This document shows, in pieces, positions 1 to 12,267 of a DNA stretch of 64,000 nt. Origin of the DNA: Agapetus fuscipes (Eukaryota > Arthropoda > Insecta > Trichoptera > Glossosomatidae); contig OX637344.1 in the NCBI GenBank assembly GCA_951799405.1, forward strand, positions 13,516,001 to 13,580,000, written 5' to 3'. A model generated the notes under the pieces. The model was not told where the DNA came from, did not search any database, and worked only from the letters and a program-made list of their open reading frames with translations. Each line of letters begins with the position of its first letter. The stretch's first letter is position 1. The position numbers and the translations under genes were made by a program.

Positions 1-113
1 GGAACTGAAGACACTACTTTTCTCGAGAAGCCATGGCGCCCTTGAGATGGTCCTGGACCATTAAATGGCGCCACAGGAAAGAAATCATCCATCATCATCA
101 TCATCATCATTGA
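1..113 (+). repeat. Possible LINE 3' end with (CAT)n tail
   Basis: A short GC-rich stretch with GGCGCC is followed by AAATCATC and a CAT run, like the ends of the CR1/L2-like remnants elsewhere in the window. Weak evidence. Confidence 0.3.
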
Positions 114-3100
114 AATTTGAAAGAGGCGGCAATGATAAGAGTGAAGTACGCCGAATATCGGTCGGAAGGTGAACTGACCAATTACAGAGCTGGGTTTTTT
201 CGAGAGCCAATGACAAACCCGTACGTCTCCTGGGGGTTGGGCACTACGCTGATTACTGCTTGAGTGTTCTTTGTGAAACAAAACGCTCCAGAATGTCGAC
301 CCTTGAGTAAGTGTAGCGCTTGAGTAAGGCACTTAAATCAGTTTTGATCGTGAATACGGGGGTGAGACTCTCTACAATAGAGAGTGTACAACTAGTTGAA
401 TGTTTTGTTTTATTGAACTTACATAGATGGCAGGATATGATAGCTGGTTGAACATCAAGCAAGTGTAATCCATCTGTGATATAATAAATGACTTGTGTGG
501 ACAAGCGAGATCAAGGACCAGCGGAATAAACAATTCAAAGTGCAAACCAAGCATAACTGCAAGCAGTTGTATCAAATTCTGTCACTTAAGTTTGTTTATG
601 ATGTTGGTCCTTAGTGGGAAAACTCAACACTCAAATTTAAGGAGGATCTAAGTGATATTTAGTGTCATACATGTACGAGTATGTACGTAGGTATACTAAG
701 AGTGCCATAAAAAAGTCCTTCAAATCCTGAAATGGCACTTTATCCTTCTTAAAGTATTTTTATATTCCATGCCAAAAATAACAGCAAAAAACAACATTTT
801 CATTTATTTAAGTGCAGAGGCATCACTTGTTTGTTCCTATGCTTTTTGCTTCTTAAAGCAAACAATAACTTTTATTACATGATCAGAGATGGCAAATATC
901 TAATTAGTACAATAGATGAAATTTAATTTGATAATTAACAACATATTTCCATTACCATTACGTATCGTGATTAAGGCACGGACTCGCAATTGGATTTGAT
1001 CCCCAATGAAACCCAAAATGTGCTCATTGCTAAGTTGAAAAAATCATTTGTCATTAATTAAGACCGCTCACAAAAGGTCCACCATTGCAGCAACTGGGTC
1101 TTGCTTGAAAATTTGGCTCGACTACCAACAACGGAGCATATAAAAATCTTTGTCATTTGTCTCCCATGCACTTGTTGACTTGCAATGCATCTGTTCCTTT
1201 TCCTCGTGATATGGAAGTACAGAATCAGGCTCCCGTTTGGCTTGTTGAATTTTTGTTGTTATTTTGTTGTCACCTTAGCCAGAGTGAGTTGTTGATTGTT
1301 CCCACGGACAACCAACGCGATGTACCAACTTTTAACATGTAGCGCAAAAAATAATATTGTTAAGCATTGTAGCACGGTAAAGTTATCATGGAGAGAGTAG
1401 CACTAATTACGAGAGTAGCAAATGCATTATGTTACGGTTTAAATCTTAACTAAATAAGAATTATATAAAAATATCATCTTGTGTTTATTTTGATCATTGT
1501 GAGTTAAAAATTATGTTTTCTTAAAATCTGGTGAATCCAAGCATATTTCTTTTTATAATATGTAAAGCAAAATACATAATATAATAATATTGTTTTCAAT
1601 ATTTTTTATTATTAATTGGGATTACCACATTCAAGCAAACTTGTTTTTTTTTAATATGGCAATGTTGTTTTGAAAATATTCCATGGTTGACCATAGACAA
1701 AAAATAATGTTCTGTTTTAAGTAACAGCTTTTGATATTACTATCATAGACAAAAGACTTTTTATGACTTGTTATCTTATTTTTTTACTGCGCAGTGAAAG
1801 CCTTATCTATTCTAGTTTATGATATTTCAACCATTTTTTTTTCTTTTTGTTCATTTGAGATACATTCAAGGAATATGATTTTTTCACACAACAGTTGAAG
1901 AATTTCTCATTTAATGGTCATCAACGGAATATTTTCTCAATTTGAATCCATCAAAACATAATATTGAAATAGATATAAAATGACAATGAAGGTTTGTGAG
2001 TAGAATATTGTAGAAAAAATAACCATCCATGACAGAATCTCAGTACATAACCTCAATTTTTCTATTAATGGCAAAAACAATCATGCATAAGTCTACCAAA
2101 GCATTTTGTAAATTTTCCGTCCAACCGCCAATCATTTCATAATTTTTCTCTATCAATGCACTTTCCTAATTTTTCAAGATTACTTTTGGTTTGAAAAATT
2201 CCACTCATGTTTTTAAAATATTCATAAAGAAATGCTTACACAGATAAAACATTCTTTCAAAGACTTATGTTTTGGAGTCTATAGAATACGAACAGAAACA
2301 TGTCTTGTGTGTCAATTTTACTGCAATTTCTTTTTTTTCAACTACTCAGTAAAGTTGCCAGATAAAAAATTCATACCTTTGAAGTATTTTTTTCAGTTTT
2401 CTTGAACTTGAAAATATGGTTTGTGTTAATATTGAGATTTTCTGTGAGTATCAAAAATAGAAAAGAAATGAGAGTTCAGTGTGAAACGTGCTAAAGTATT
2501 TTCTAACAAAAGCGCAGAATGTGTCATCTGTGTGTAGGAAAAATATTTATTTTTATGACATTCAATGTGGACAACTTGACCAACTGATAAAACAAATACA
2601 ACATTCCCTGTACGTACAGTTTAGCACCAATCAGCTAAAGAATATGTTTATATTATTATATTCATATGTAACGAAAATGTAACTCACGAAATATAAGCTA
2701 GCTTCATAAATATGAAATGTTAAATTATTATTAATATTGTAAAACAATTTATCAAATACTTTTACTTGGTGTTTTAATTCTTTATTATAACAAGGCTAGA
2801 ATTTGTTTTAAATATAAATTATTTCAATTCAGTAATAAGAAATAAGTACATCAAAGAAAGTAAATCATTGTGTGCAATCAAAATAAAATATATATTGTTC
2901 ATGCAGCCATATTGCAAATTATTTCAATATACATCAAATTTCAAATTACCTGTGCCATATTGTTTGTCTAGGCCTTTTAAAACCACCCATTGTCACAACT
3001 CTTGTGTTTGAATTTAGATCTACTTTTATGAAAATTAAAACTCTGAAATCCCACCTTCAAATTATAAAAAAATAGAAAGTGAAAATGATTCTTGAAATAC

Positions 3101-3289
3101 CAATTTCATTGCAAAGGCTTTTTCTGTTCAATATTCAAGTTGCAGTTTCTTACTTTTCTTGGCTGCATGGTTTTACTTTATCCGTCATTATGGTAGATCT
3201 CTTCCAACTGATAAAGTATTTCCATTTTTCTTCTTAGAAATGAGGTCCGAACATTCAAAATATCCATTGTTGATTTATTCTAATACCTA
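114..3289. other. Gene-free AT-rich spacer
   Basis: I see no gene. The longest frames are short and lack family likeness. The stretch 1062-1140 is a worn SINE-B piece (GCAACTGGGTCTTGCTTGA). The rest is AT-rich sequence with poly-T and poly-A runs. Confidence 0.6.
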
Positions 3290-3564
3290 GGGGCCGTCCA
3301 TAAATTACGGCATCGATTTTGGCCGATTTTTGACCCCCCCCCCCCCCCTTTACAATCATCCTATAGTCATTATCTAATGACTCCCCTCTTGCTGTAATAA
3401 TGGATGAGCTTAATAATTAATAATGTTATACATAATATTTTGTATAAATTGGTATTTACAAGATAGACGTCACTTTTGGTACTCCTACATCATTTGCCAT
3501 CATCCGCAGACCAGACTCCCCCCCCCCCTTAATGCGAATGACGTAATATAATATGGACAGCCCC
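3290..3564. repeat. MITE-like element M2, copy 1
   Basis: Inverted ends GGGCCGTCCATAAATTACG and the matching GACGTAATATNATATGGACAGCCCC. Internal C-runs. A second copy lies at 10376-10661. No transposase frame. Confidence 0.75.
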
Positions 3565-3800
3565 CTACATGTTATTGCAACTTGCATTTTTTGTGATTTA
3601 TGTTTGAAATTTGATTCTTAATTTTGCAGGTTATGATTTTTTACTCTATTGGCAAACTTGCAGTTTCAATATTTTTTATCATTATGTTTTAAATTATACA
3701 AAAAACTTCATAATATGTTACTCCTGGAGTTTTACATAATAAAATACATTTTAAAACTGGGAATTTTGTTTATTTTTTTAATGTTTTCCATGCTCCCCAA

Positions 3801-4174
3801 CCAGGCTAGGATTAAAGGCGGTTCGAGCGGTACAACCGCACAAGGGCTCGGGGCCCCCGAAGGGCTAAAATACTATTTATAAAAAAAAAAAACAGTGCCA
3901 AGGTCTTTCGGGCATTCACGACCAAGGGACCTCCGATTACAGATTAATATATTTGAGACTCAAGTCTTATGTGACATATGTGATCAAGGGGCCACCCAAA
4001 CGCTAAAACTACTGTATAGACAACCTTCAACATTTTTTTTGGAAAAGATATACATCTTTGGCGTTGTGAAAATATAGGGGGGAAAGGGGGGTGGTAATTT
4101 TCACGAAGGGGGCATATAGGGGGCCCCGAGCTTTTCCACACACCAGGGCCCCCAGAAGGGTTAATTCAGGCCTA
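3801..4174. repeat. Inverted-repeat element with AGGCCCGGATTAAG-type ends, worn copy
   Basis: The ends CCAGGCTAGGATTAAAGG and GGTTAATTCAGGCCT pair loosely. A better copy is at 41727-41957. GC-rich inner part with GGGGCCC stretches. Confidence 0.5.
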
Positions 4175-4494
4175 TCCCCACTCCCTATTCCTATACTCAA
4201 CAGCAGAAAATGGATAAATAATACTTCAACTTTCAATGCGTTAAAAAATATTTGTATTGTGTTCCATTGTAAAATTAAATAAAAGCATCGGAGATCACTT
4301 GTTACATAATCAAATCATATATACAGAACCAAAGATGGAAATCTTGTTTTTTTTGGGAAATGAGATTAATATATATTGTATGGAAACACACAAAATTACA
4401 TTGTTCACATTTTCATACATTGACACATCTTGTTTTTGAAAAAAATCTAGATTGCCACCTTTGGTTTTATAAAACTCAAATAGTTGTATTCTAT

Positions 4495-4722
4495 ATCGAT
4501 ACCTTAAATGTAAAACTGAATAAGTGACATTAAGCTAACATGGGTTTCTCAGATCTTTTTTCCTATTTTCTGTGAGAGAAGACACCAAAAAAGAGTGTGA
4601 AAACCCTGTAGTTTAGAAGTTTTCCGTGAGTAACAGTTCACAATGAGTTCACTTACTATGAGAAGTTACATCCAGTAAAGTGAATCAGCACTTATTCAGT
4701 TTTATCTTTAAGGTGGTGATAT
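4495..4722. repeat. MITE-like element M1, copy 1
   Basis: Inverted ends based on TTAAAGGTAAAACTGAATAA around about 225 bp. Six or more copies in the window. Non-coding. Confidence 0.75.
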
Positions 4723-5453
4723 TTTATATTGCATAGTGTGTTTGTTTTGGGAATAATTAATTTAAATCCATATTCCAAAAAATAAAAACAATCTACTTTT
4801 ATATGCAAGAACCAAATATGCTTAAAATTTCCCAGGAATCTAAGTTTCCATGGCAGTGTTGGTGAACATGCATCACACTCATAAATATCTGTCAGTGAGC
4901 GAGATAGTTTGACTGGAAAAGAAGGACTTATTTAGATATAATTCTATACGCACAACACAAATAAACTGCACATGTAATAATCACAACTGATAGTACCATT
5001 ATTTTATACATAAGATTAATTTTATTGGAATGAATAAATACCATTATTGAGTTCCTACTTTTAAAATACATTTTGTTCAACTATTTACATATCCCCCACT
5101 TATGCTTAGATATCCTGACTAGATGTGCTATTGTCGCCGTTGATTGTTTGGCCATAGCACCTACATAATCAAGAAACACTGTCTTAAGGCATGGTCAAAC
5201 AGGAAGCGTTCTTAGCGCTAGCTAACGTTGCGTACTTTGTGTTTGAATTGAGGCTATTCAGTTGTCATCACTGATTACAATGTCCAGCCACTCAGATCCA
5301 GATGAGTTGTTGCTGCTTTACGCATTATCTATGTAGCACATTCTTGTGGAAACATTGTTATAAGCACTGTTCTTTGTTCACAAGCACGGGTGTTTAAACT
5401 CATTCAATCAATTATTCAAGAACCAATTTTACTATTGACAGCTCCTTGACTTC
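4723..5453. other. Gene-free spacer
   Basis: AT-rich unique-looking DNA downstream of the heme oxygenase. No coding frame or repeat recognised. Confidence 0.5.
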
Positions 5454-5640
5454 AAGGTTGGTATGCGGCTGACCACCCATGCTGTAAAAATGGTTCACTT
5501 TGCCAATGTCACCCCTGTTTCAGGGAAGGACGGAAAGAGTTGCAGGGTGTGTGTCCATTTGAGATTTGGGTTTTTATTTTGTAGGTTCACATGCTTTATG
5601 TGCAAGTGCAAACTTTTACGTGTCTGCTTGTGAGAATGCC
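5454..5640 (-). repeat. Dispersed repeat R1
   Basis: R1 is a non-coding repeat of about 250 bp. One end is GTTGCAAAGATAT, the other CCTATAAGTCAAGGAAC. Its middle includes CCTGAAACAGGGGTGACATT. This copy lies 3' of the heme oxygenase and may be part of its 3' UTR or flank. Confidence 0.7.
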
Positions 5641-5712
5641 TATAATAATAATAATAATTGGACAATTTGTATACAGCGCCGTTTAGTGGCACTAGCCACC
5701 CCAAGGGCGCTT
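5641..5712 (-). repeat. CR1/L2-like LINE 3' tail
   Basis: On the minus strand it reads GCGCCCTTGGGGTGGC, then ACGGCGCTGTATACAAATTG and an ATT run. This is the same layout as the tails at 9180 and 38160-38232. Confidence 0.45.
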
Positions 5713-5955
5713 AAAATAACTATAATGTGAATCCCCATATATCTTTGCAACTAAGATTAGATTAGACATAAAAAAAATGCTCATTGTCAAAGTAAACATT
5801 GTAATAAAATACAAAGCAAAGTCCGGACAGAGTGCTGCGTACTGGAAGCGCGTTTGCTCTGTTTGACACGTGCACACATGCAAGAGCGCTTCCTGCTTGG
5901 CGAAGCATTTAGCTCACGGGTGATGAGATCCACATGCTGTGTGATTGTCTGCCCT

Positions 5956-6189
5956 CTACATGAGCATGTAGTAGAGCAGCGCGGCCAGCTGCACGGTGAG
6001 TATGGCCACCGCTGCCTTCTTGTACAGGGGCCTGTAGGTGCCGCGCACAGACTTCACTATCAGGTTGTTGTGCGTGAACACCATTTGGCTCTCGTTAATC
6101 AGGGCTAGGCGCTGCTCCACCGTCCACTGAGCTGCAATGCGGTTCATGGCCGCCTTCATCTGCAGCTTCAGCTCCTTGATGTTGACATC
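5956..6189 (-). CDS. HO: Heme oxygenase exon 3
   Basis: Codes for residues 171-247 and a TAG stop. The acceptor is TTCCAG and the exon begins in phase 0. It ends in the hydrophobic membrane tail. Confidence 0.92.
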   Translation of the reverse strand, partial: DVNIKELKLQMKAAMNRIAAQWTVEQRLALINESQMVFTHNNLIVKSVRGTYRPLYKKAAVAILTVQLAALLYYMLM

Positions 6190-8468
6190 CTGGAATAATC
6201 AGAGCATTGTCCTGTTTTTAATCATTCTTGAAGATTTTCTTTCTCACACTTAATGAACTTGGCATTTTTATGACTCATTCCTTTGACAAACTGTCCGTTT
6301 ATGGAATGATCTACCAGTACCTGTGTTCCCTTCCCAAATTAATCCGGTTTTATTCAAAACCAACATCAATCGCCACTTCCTTGCACTGCCTTACGACAGA
6401 AGCAACAATTCAATTCAAACACCTCTGCGGCACCCTTTCAGGATGACATAGACCCCCGAGACTTTCAAGAATTGGGGAGCTAAACCATCTGAGGGTGATT
6501 TGCCGATATAGGGACACATTTAGATTAATTCATTTTAATTGTCTTTATCCGATTTGTTGTGACACGGTCCTTAGTATGTGAGGCGAGTACGAGCATACAA
6601 AGCACATCCTTACAAGTCGTGTGAACCGGCGCATATTCAGTTCATCCATTTTCTCCATAAACCAAGAATTACTGGAGAGTTGTTTTCCAGGATCTATTGT
6701 TGTGGTATATTGGAGCTGGAGCTTCCGGAAATTTCGCCTACGTCTGCGATGGGCTTCTTCACCGTGAAAGGGATGTGATGATGATGATGATGATAATGAT
6801 GTTGGTGAAACTATGAATCTGTGAAGCTCCAGCTCCATTAACCAATAGCAACAGATACCGGTAAGCAGCTCTCCCGCATCAACAGCCGGCCGTTACATTG
6901 GGAAAATCCAAAGATTCTGGCTGTTCCGGTCCGTAGTCTAGTGGTTAGCACTTCTGACTCATAAGTGGAAGGTTGTGGGTTCGAATCCCGGCGGAGCACA
7001 AAAAATATACCATTTATATTTTAAAATATGCCCTTCGTTGGAAGAAAAATTCATATATCTTTACTAAAGACCGGTCACTAAAGGTCCATCCAGCCTTACA
7101 GCAACTGGGTCTTGCTTGAGAATTGGCGCTTTCTACAGCGACGACCAAGCTCGCAGAGGGCTCTTGAGGTGTGATACACACATAAACAGCGCTCACCAAA
7201 TAAACCATCCTAAGATTATTATTATTGCTCCGTGTTGCGTAGGAATGTAAAGCTTACCCCAAAGCTGACCACGGCGTCCTGCTGTGGGTGCGAGTAGGTG
7301 AAGGGGTTGACCTTGGTGTGCAGCCTCCTCTTGCTGGCGATGATCTGGCCGCCGCTGAGCAGGCCCAGGTACAGGTGGTACACGTAGGCCAGCAGCAGGC
7401 GCGGCCGCTCCTCCCGCAGCTGCTGCAGGCGCGACACATATTCACACACCTCGGGGCGCAGTGGGGCGGAGCGCCAGCCCGCGCCTAGCAGCCGGGACAG
7501 GTCACTCTCAAAAGAAGACGTTCTGAAGGGAATGACAGCGCATCAAGACCTGTTTGTAGTCTAGTGGATACAGTGGCAGATACAAATGGGGGGCGCGCAG
7601 GGCATGCAACCCCCCTAGCTATAGGCGCGTTAAATTCATCGTTTAAGGAAGAGAAACACGATTGTACCTTTTTTTTTATCATAAGATGGTATTGTCGTGT
7701 ATATATGTACAACCAGTTTATATACAACTTCCTTAAACTTTGCATGTGACTTTTTTACATTTTTATTTTTGTGTAATATGATGGCAGCTCTTTGTACTAC
7801 AACAACGCAACTAAGCTACACATGTAGAGTAACTTCTTGCCTGCGTTATCTCCGAAGGGATCGCATGTGGCGATTCGGGACCTATTTATTTTATACGGGT
7901 AAGGGGGCCGGCCTCACACCAACTACTTTTAGTTGAAGTGGGGGTTTCCCAGCTCCCGGGGGGGGGGGGGGGGGGGGGAAACGGGAAATTATTTCTGACA
8001 CCCTCGATGGCGATCGAACCCTTGCTCTCGTCATGGAATGCAAGCATTCTACCAACTGAACTATCGGCCGGACTTTTTATGACCTTGGTCGTCGCTACAA
8101 AGCGCCAATTCTCAAGCAAGACCCAGTTGCTGTAAGGCTGGATGGACTTATTGATGACTTTGGTAAATGTCTGAGGGCGAGAGAAAAGTTCTAAATACAA
8201 ATTTGAGTCCACATTTCACTTACCTCAAAAGAACATCATCAACAAATAAATCCTGAAGCTCCGTAAAGTCCTTCATCTCCTCTTTAGTCTGTTCCAGGAA
8301 TTTAAATACTTCGTAAAACACCAGGAGGGCGTCCGCCCACACCAGCTCGTCCGACAGAGCCAGCACCAGCTTAGCGTTCACTAGAGAGTCGCTCAGGGAG
8401 TGGACGCCCCTGGTGGCGCGCCTCATCTCGGCCGTAAACGTGTCGCATTCTTGGACAGAAGAAGACAT
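5956..8468 (-). CDS. HO: Heme oxygenase, complete three-exon gene
   Basis: Heme oxygenase opens the heme ring to biliverdin, CO and ferrous iron using electrons from cytochrome P450 reductase, normally on the cytosolic face of the ER. Coding exons are 8468-8224, 7522-7258 and 6189-5956. Both introns have GT-AG ends, phases agree (2, then 0), and the product is 247 residues, within the range of insect enzymes. The first helix reads RRATRGVHSLSD; His23 is the expected proximal heme ligand, followed by LVNAKLVLALSDELVWADAL, as in insect homologues. The distal helix has LGLLSGGQ (Gly139, Gly140). Residues 229-247 form a hydrophobic tail after a Lys-Lys pair, consistent with a tail anchor. The Asp before SGGQ in mammalian HO-1 is Leu here. 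The start has no competing upstream Met. Intron 1 holds a SINE composite and intron 2 a SINE-B. The family call is firm; regulation cannot be read. Confidence 0.93.
6709..6838. repeat. Short inverted repeat around an ATG microsatellite
   Basis: TGGAGCTGGAGCTTC at the left is mirrored by GAAGCTCCAGCTCCA at the right. A GATGAT run sits between them (about 6776-6800). In heme oxygenase intron 2. Confidence 0.5.
6929..7226 (+). repeat. SINE-B, near full length
   Basis: A tRNA-like head: GTCCGTAGTCTAGTGGTTAG (box A region) and GGTTCGAATCC (box B). It is followed by a conserved body with GCAACTGGGTCTTGC and a tail CAGCGCTCACCAAATAAA plus an ATT run. It lies in heme oxygenase intron 2, antisense to the gene. 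Confidence 0.85.
7258..7522 (-). CDS. HO: Heme oxygenase exon 2
   Basis: Completes Arg82 and codes for residues 83-170, including the distal-helix SGGQ. The acceptor is TTCAG and the donor GGG|GTAAGC. The exon is strikingly GC-rich against its AT-rich surroundings. Confidence 0.93.
7800..8175 (-). repeat. Fused SINE-B/SINE-A composite, copy 1
   Basis: SINE-A lies at 7800-8072. At its tRNA-like head it is joined to a SINE-B body (8073-8175) through CAAGGTCATAAAAAGTCC on the minus strand. A 21-base G run (7958-7978) replaces part of the SINE-A body. In heme oxygenase intron 1. Confidence 0.75.
8224..8468 (-). CDS. HO: Heme oxygenase exon 1
   Basis: Codes for residues 1-81 plus two bases of Arg82. 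It carries the proximal His23. The donor reads GAG|GTAAGT on the minus strand. The start codon follows GCG, a reasonable initiation context. Confidence 0.92.
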
Positions 8469-9179
8469 CGCTATCTATTATAGGTTAACAAATAAAGCTA
8501 GATAATGGAAACAGCAAGAAACAAAAAACTGAGATGATTTCCCGGTGAGAGAAAGAATGCAAATGAATACATGTCTTTATGAAAAAGGAGTTGTTTATCT
8601 TTTTATATATTTTCGTTTAAAATGACTTGCAAGTAAACAATAAAGACCGACTCAGAAATCAGAATTTGGCAAATTGACAACACACACTTTTTTTTTGACA
8701 GCTGCTGTTGACAGCTGATGCATATATCGGGAATAACCAAAGATTCGATTCTTTAAAAAATTGGTAGGTATACAAATGTATACCACTAGTTATTTGCTTT
8801 ACCTTTTTTCTTATTATTAAATAGCTATGGCTATTTTTAAGTATAGTAAGCACAAAATTCGTAAATGGTAATTCGTAATTTTTCTCTGCGGGCAAACGTC
8901 ACAAACCTATGTGACTAATGTCCTTAGCGACCAAAAACCACATATCAGTTTGCCTTTACCCTAGCGCATGACCGTACAACATCACATACTTTTGTCAGTG
9001 GTATTTGTGCCGAGTCTATTACCATTTAATATTAATTACTTACTTATGAAAAAAATGTGATAGCTGTGTGGAGACCTTTTGCCACACCTTACAAAGAGAC
9101 TATGGTTCGGCATGGCTTAAATTGAATGTGGTGAAAATCGCAACCAACGTCGCCAACCTGTAACACGTCACTGTGTGAT
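8469..9179. other. Heme oxygenase upstream region
   Basis: It should hold the promoter and 5' UTR of the heme oxygenase, but I see no convincing TATA box or regulatory site. Part of 8870-9010 resembles stretches near 10870 and 26890 with CCCTAGCRACC, probably a worn MITE. Confidence 0.45.
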
Positions 9180-9739
9180 GGTAATGAAGATGATTCATTT
9201 ATAACAGAGCGCTGTTTTTGCGTGTGCCACACCTCAAGGGCCCTCCCAATCATGAATGAGATATTTTATAAAGGTGCTGTTTCAGTGCTCTCTAAAAAAT
9301 GCCAAACAGGTTCCGAAACACTCACTCCGGGTGGCAATCTGTTTCATTCCATCGGTCCCGCAATCCGGAAAGCCTGATCCCCAAAATTAGTGTGTATTTG
9401 ACGGCGAGGCAGCATCAACCTGACAGCACCACTCCCCGCTGATCTAAGTGTCCGCCCCCTCACATCCACCTCAACGGGGGAAAACATGTCTGCCAGATAT
9501 GACGGAGCCATACCGTTTAGGGCTTTAGATACCATCAAACACACACGGTAGACCACCCTCTCAGGATAACGAAGCCAATGTAGTTCTTTCAACAGCGGAG
9601 TGATGTGAGAGAATTTGGACATCCCGAAGATCAGTCTAGCGGCCGTATTCAGAACAGAAATCTGTTCAGTTGCTTTTATACAACTGTTATCCAAATCACT
9701 ACAATTTAAGAAGTACTTACTTTGTTTAAGTAAAAACAA
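9180..9739 (-). pseudogene. CR1/L2-like LINE, reverse-transcriptase C-terminus and 3' end
   Basis: The translation (9739 to 9344) shows the usual end of CR1/L2/jockey-type reverse transcriptases: NTAARLIFGMSKFSHITPLL, KELHWL, then YRVCLMVSKALNGMAPSYL and FGDQAFRIAGP. The frame then breaks. The 3' end has GGGCCCTTGAGGTGTGG and CAAAAACAGCGCTCT before a short tail. The 5' part is missing. It lies between the two host genes. Confidence 0.75.
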
Positions 9740-10375
9740 ATCAAATCCATTGATTTTAAGAGTTTGAAGGCCGCAAAGTCTTAATGGCGCCCTCCTTTAG
9801 CTGTCATCTAAATTCACTAATATCTATGTAGCACTATACTTTATTTTATAAAAAATAATAGTTTCTTACAGATACTTTAGAGACTAGTATACAGTATACA
9901 TATGTGTTTATAAATGTATTGAGCTTCCTGATTTCAGTTTGCCCATGCTATCGCATGTTTTGATTTTGTTTTTAGTCTTGTTTTCTTGTGTTGTGAATCT
10001 GATGCTGTAGGATCTACAAAAAATGTTGCAAAAAACGTAGGTATCAAAACGCAAAAATAATGAAAAATGAAGTCACTTAAAAAATATTTTATTTCATAAT
10101 TACCAGCATATTTAATGCAAAATATCACAATAATAACTTACAAAGCCCACTCAGGCCCACATAACATTGTTGAACTTACACTAGCTACGCACCTTAAATA
10201 ATATGTTAAGCTTTAAAGTAAGCAAGCACATACTTGTTTCTTCAAATCATCGAATGATCTCCTTACAAATTACTTTTCAAAAAATATGTTTGATTGTGTC
10301 TAGGCTTGTTGTTGATGTTGATCCAAAGAAATGAGTTGGATCTAGGTTCAAAAATTCTTTCTGCGGAATGACTTT
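9740..10375. other. Gene-free AT-rich spacer
   Basis: No coding frame or known repeat recognised. Confidence 0.5.
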
Positions 10376-10661
10376 GGGGCCGTCCATAAATTACGTCATC
10401 GATTTTGGCCGATTTTCGACCCCCCCCCTTACAATCATCCTATAGTCATTATCTAATGACCCCCCTCCCCCTCTTGCTGTAAGAATGGATGAGCTTTATA
10501 AATAATAATGTTATATTACTTACATAATATTTTGTATATTTTGTAGAAATTGGTATTTACAAGAACAACGTCACTTTTGGTACTCGTACGTCATTTGCCA
10601 TCATCCGCAGACCAGACTCCCCCCCCCCTTAATGCGAATGACGTAATATATGGACAGCCCC
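10376..10661. repeat. MITE-like element M2, copy 2
   Basis: The ends GGGGCCGTCCATAAATTACG and GACGTAATATATGGACAGCC match copy 1. About 285 bp, very similar overall. Confidence 0.8.
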
Positions 10662-11659
10662 TTTACAGGTCTGTGTGACTAAAGGCAAATTAAATTTAGC
10701 AAATTAAAATAAAATATCCCTAAGTTATTTCCTTAGAATCCGGCTAGGTGATGTTGCAGTTTTTTTGTCAATGCCTTTTGTGCCCACTCCATCAATTTCC
10801 AATTTGATATTGAAAACAGCTGTTTATCCAGCGCTACATCTGGAATGAGGTCCCAACATTTTTTCTTGGCAAGCAAACGTCAGTCTTGTATGGGACTGCC
10901 GTCATTAGCATCTAATAACAAAATATTTGTATGCCTTTTCCCTAGCAACCCGCATGATGACACAATATTGCGTATGTCAATTTAGGTGCGGACCTCACTG
11001 TGGAGACATTGAGCTTTTGTTCGACATAAATAAATACAAAAAGATGTTACTTAAAATAAAATACAAGCAAGTAAGTACTTCCTCTTAAATTATTTCTGCA
11101 TTTTCATAAAATAATAATCACTCTTTTGCTAATTTCCTATTCCATAGGATACACAAGATTTCAAGGTATGCTTATGATAATTAAATTAAATTAAATAAGT
11201 AACCATTTTACACTTAGGTACATAATAACCACACATAAAATATTTCCAGAACAAGGCTGAATATCCACAGTCATCTTAAGAACAGTGCTTTATAGCAAAT
11301 TTTGCGAATCAACAACTTAATTCATTTAACTTGCAGTTTCTACCGTGGAAACTCAGATTTTTGTGCAATTTTTCAATTCATCTAATCAAAATCACATTGA
11401 TTTTTAATCACTAAAATAAGTACTTACTTAAGTGTTTCAATTTATTGTTCCTCCATGAGAAGGTAGGTACATAATTTTCTTATATGTTGTATTTATTCTT
11501 ATAATTTATATTGTTGAATAAATAGGTACAAAAATAGTGATTTATTATAAATATATAATATTGTTATTTAAGAAATACATTTTTGTGAGTGACTACTGAT
11601 GATCAGAAAGCTCGCTGTGAGTGATATTAAACGAGTTGGACAAGCTGAGATTTGACAAG
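10662..11659. other. Gene-free spacer with a worn repeat
   Basis: 10850-11000 resembles a dispersed element seen near 26890 and 44690 (GTGCGGACCTCA, CCCTAGCAACC). Otherwise AT-rich with no gene. Confidence 0.45.
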
Positions 11660-11907
11660 TCGCACGCTTAATAATAAAGAGAAATAACTCGAAAATTGGG
11701 AAAATTGAGATTTTGTAATAAAACGCAAGAACAATGCGAGAAGAATAGGTAGAATGCGACATCCGTTCAATTTGGACGAATATGACCGAGATAAAACATC
11801 GGCCGCCTTTTTCGTCCCATACAAGTTGTACTGGTTGTCTAAACTTCAAACGTGATTTCCCAACATTCTTGTTTTTTTAGTTATTGCTCTTTATTATTAA
11901 ACGTGCA
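11660..11907. repeat. MITE-like element M5, copy 1
   Basis: Inverted ends CGCACGCTTAATAATAAAGA and its mirror TTTATTATTAAACGTGCA. The second copy at 57431-57680 is alike along its whole 250 bp. Confidence 0.8.
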
Positions 11908-12267
11908 AAGTGTTGGACAAACTAATTTAGCATTCTAAAGTGCTTGGCAAGTGACTAAAGTGTTCTCAAGCACTACAAGCAAGCTCTCGATCACATCCTA
12001 AAAGCATCTTACATCTATGTACTTAAATACTTATTACATTTTATGATTTTTAAATACTTTTGTAAAAACTACCTAAGTAACTGATCTGTTCAAAAAATAT
12101 TTTTTGTATTTTATTTTTCAAAATGAAAGCATAGGTACTTTTTACAACAAGGTTAATTATTTATCAATGGTTTAAAACCTTTACGAGTATTATTAAAAAA
12201 AAAAATGTTAATCCATTTAAAAAATCAAAGGTGCTATTATTTTTGAAATTCAAAAAACAAAAAAGAT

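Noticed and set aside
7254..7488. GC-rich overlapping frames around heme oxygenase exon 2 on both strands
   Set aside because: They are shadows of the exon. Only the frame with the HO motifs and matching splice phases is supported.
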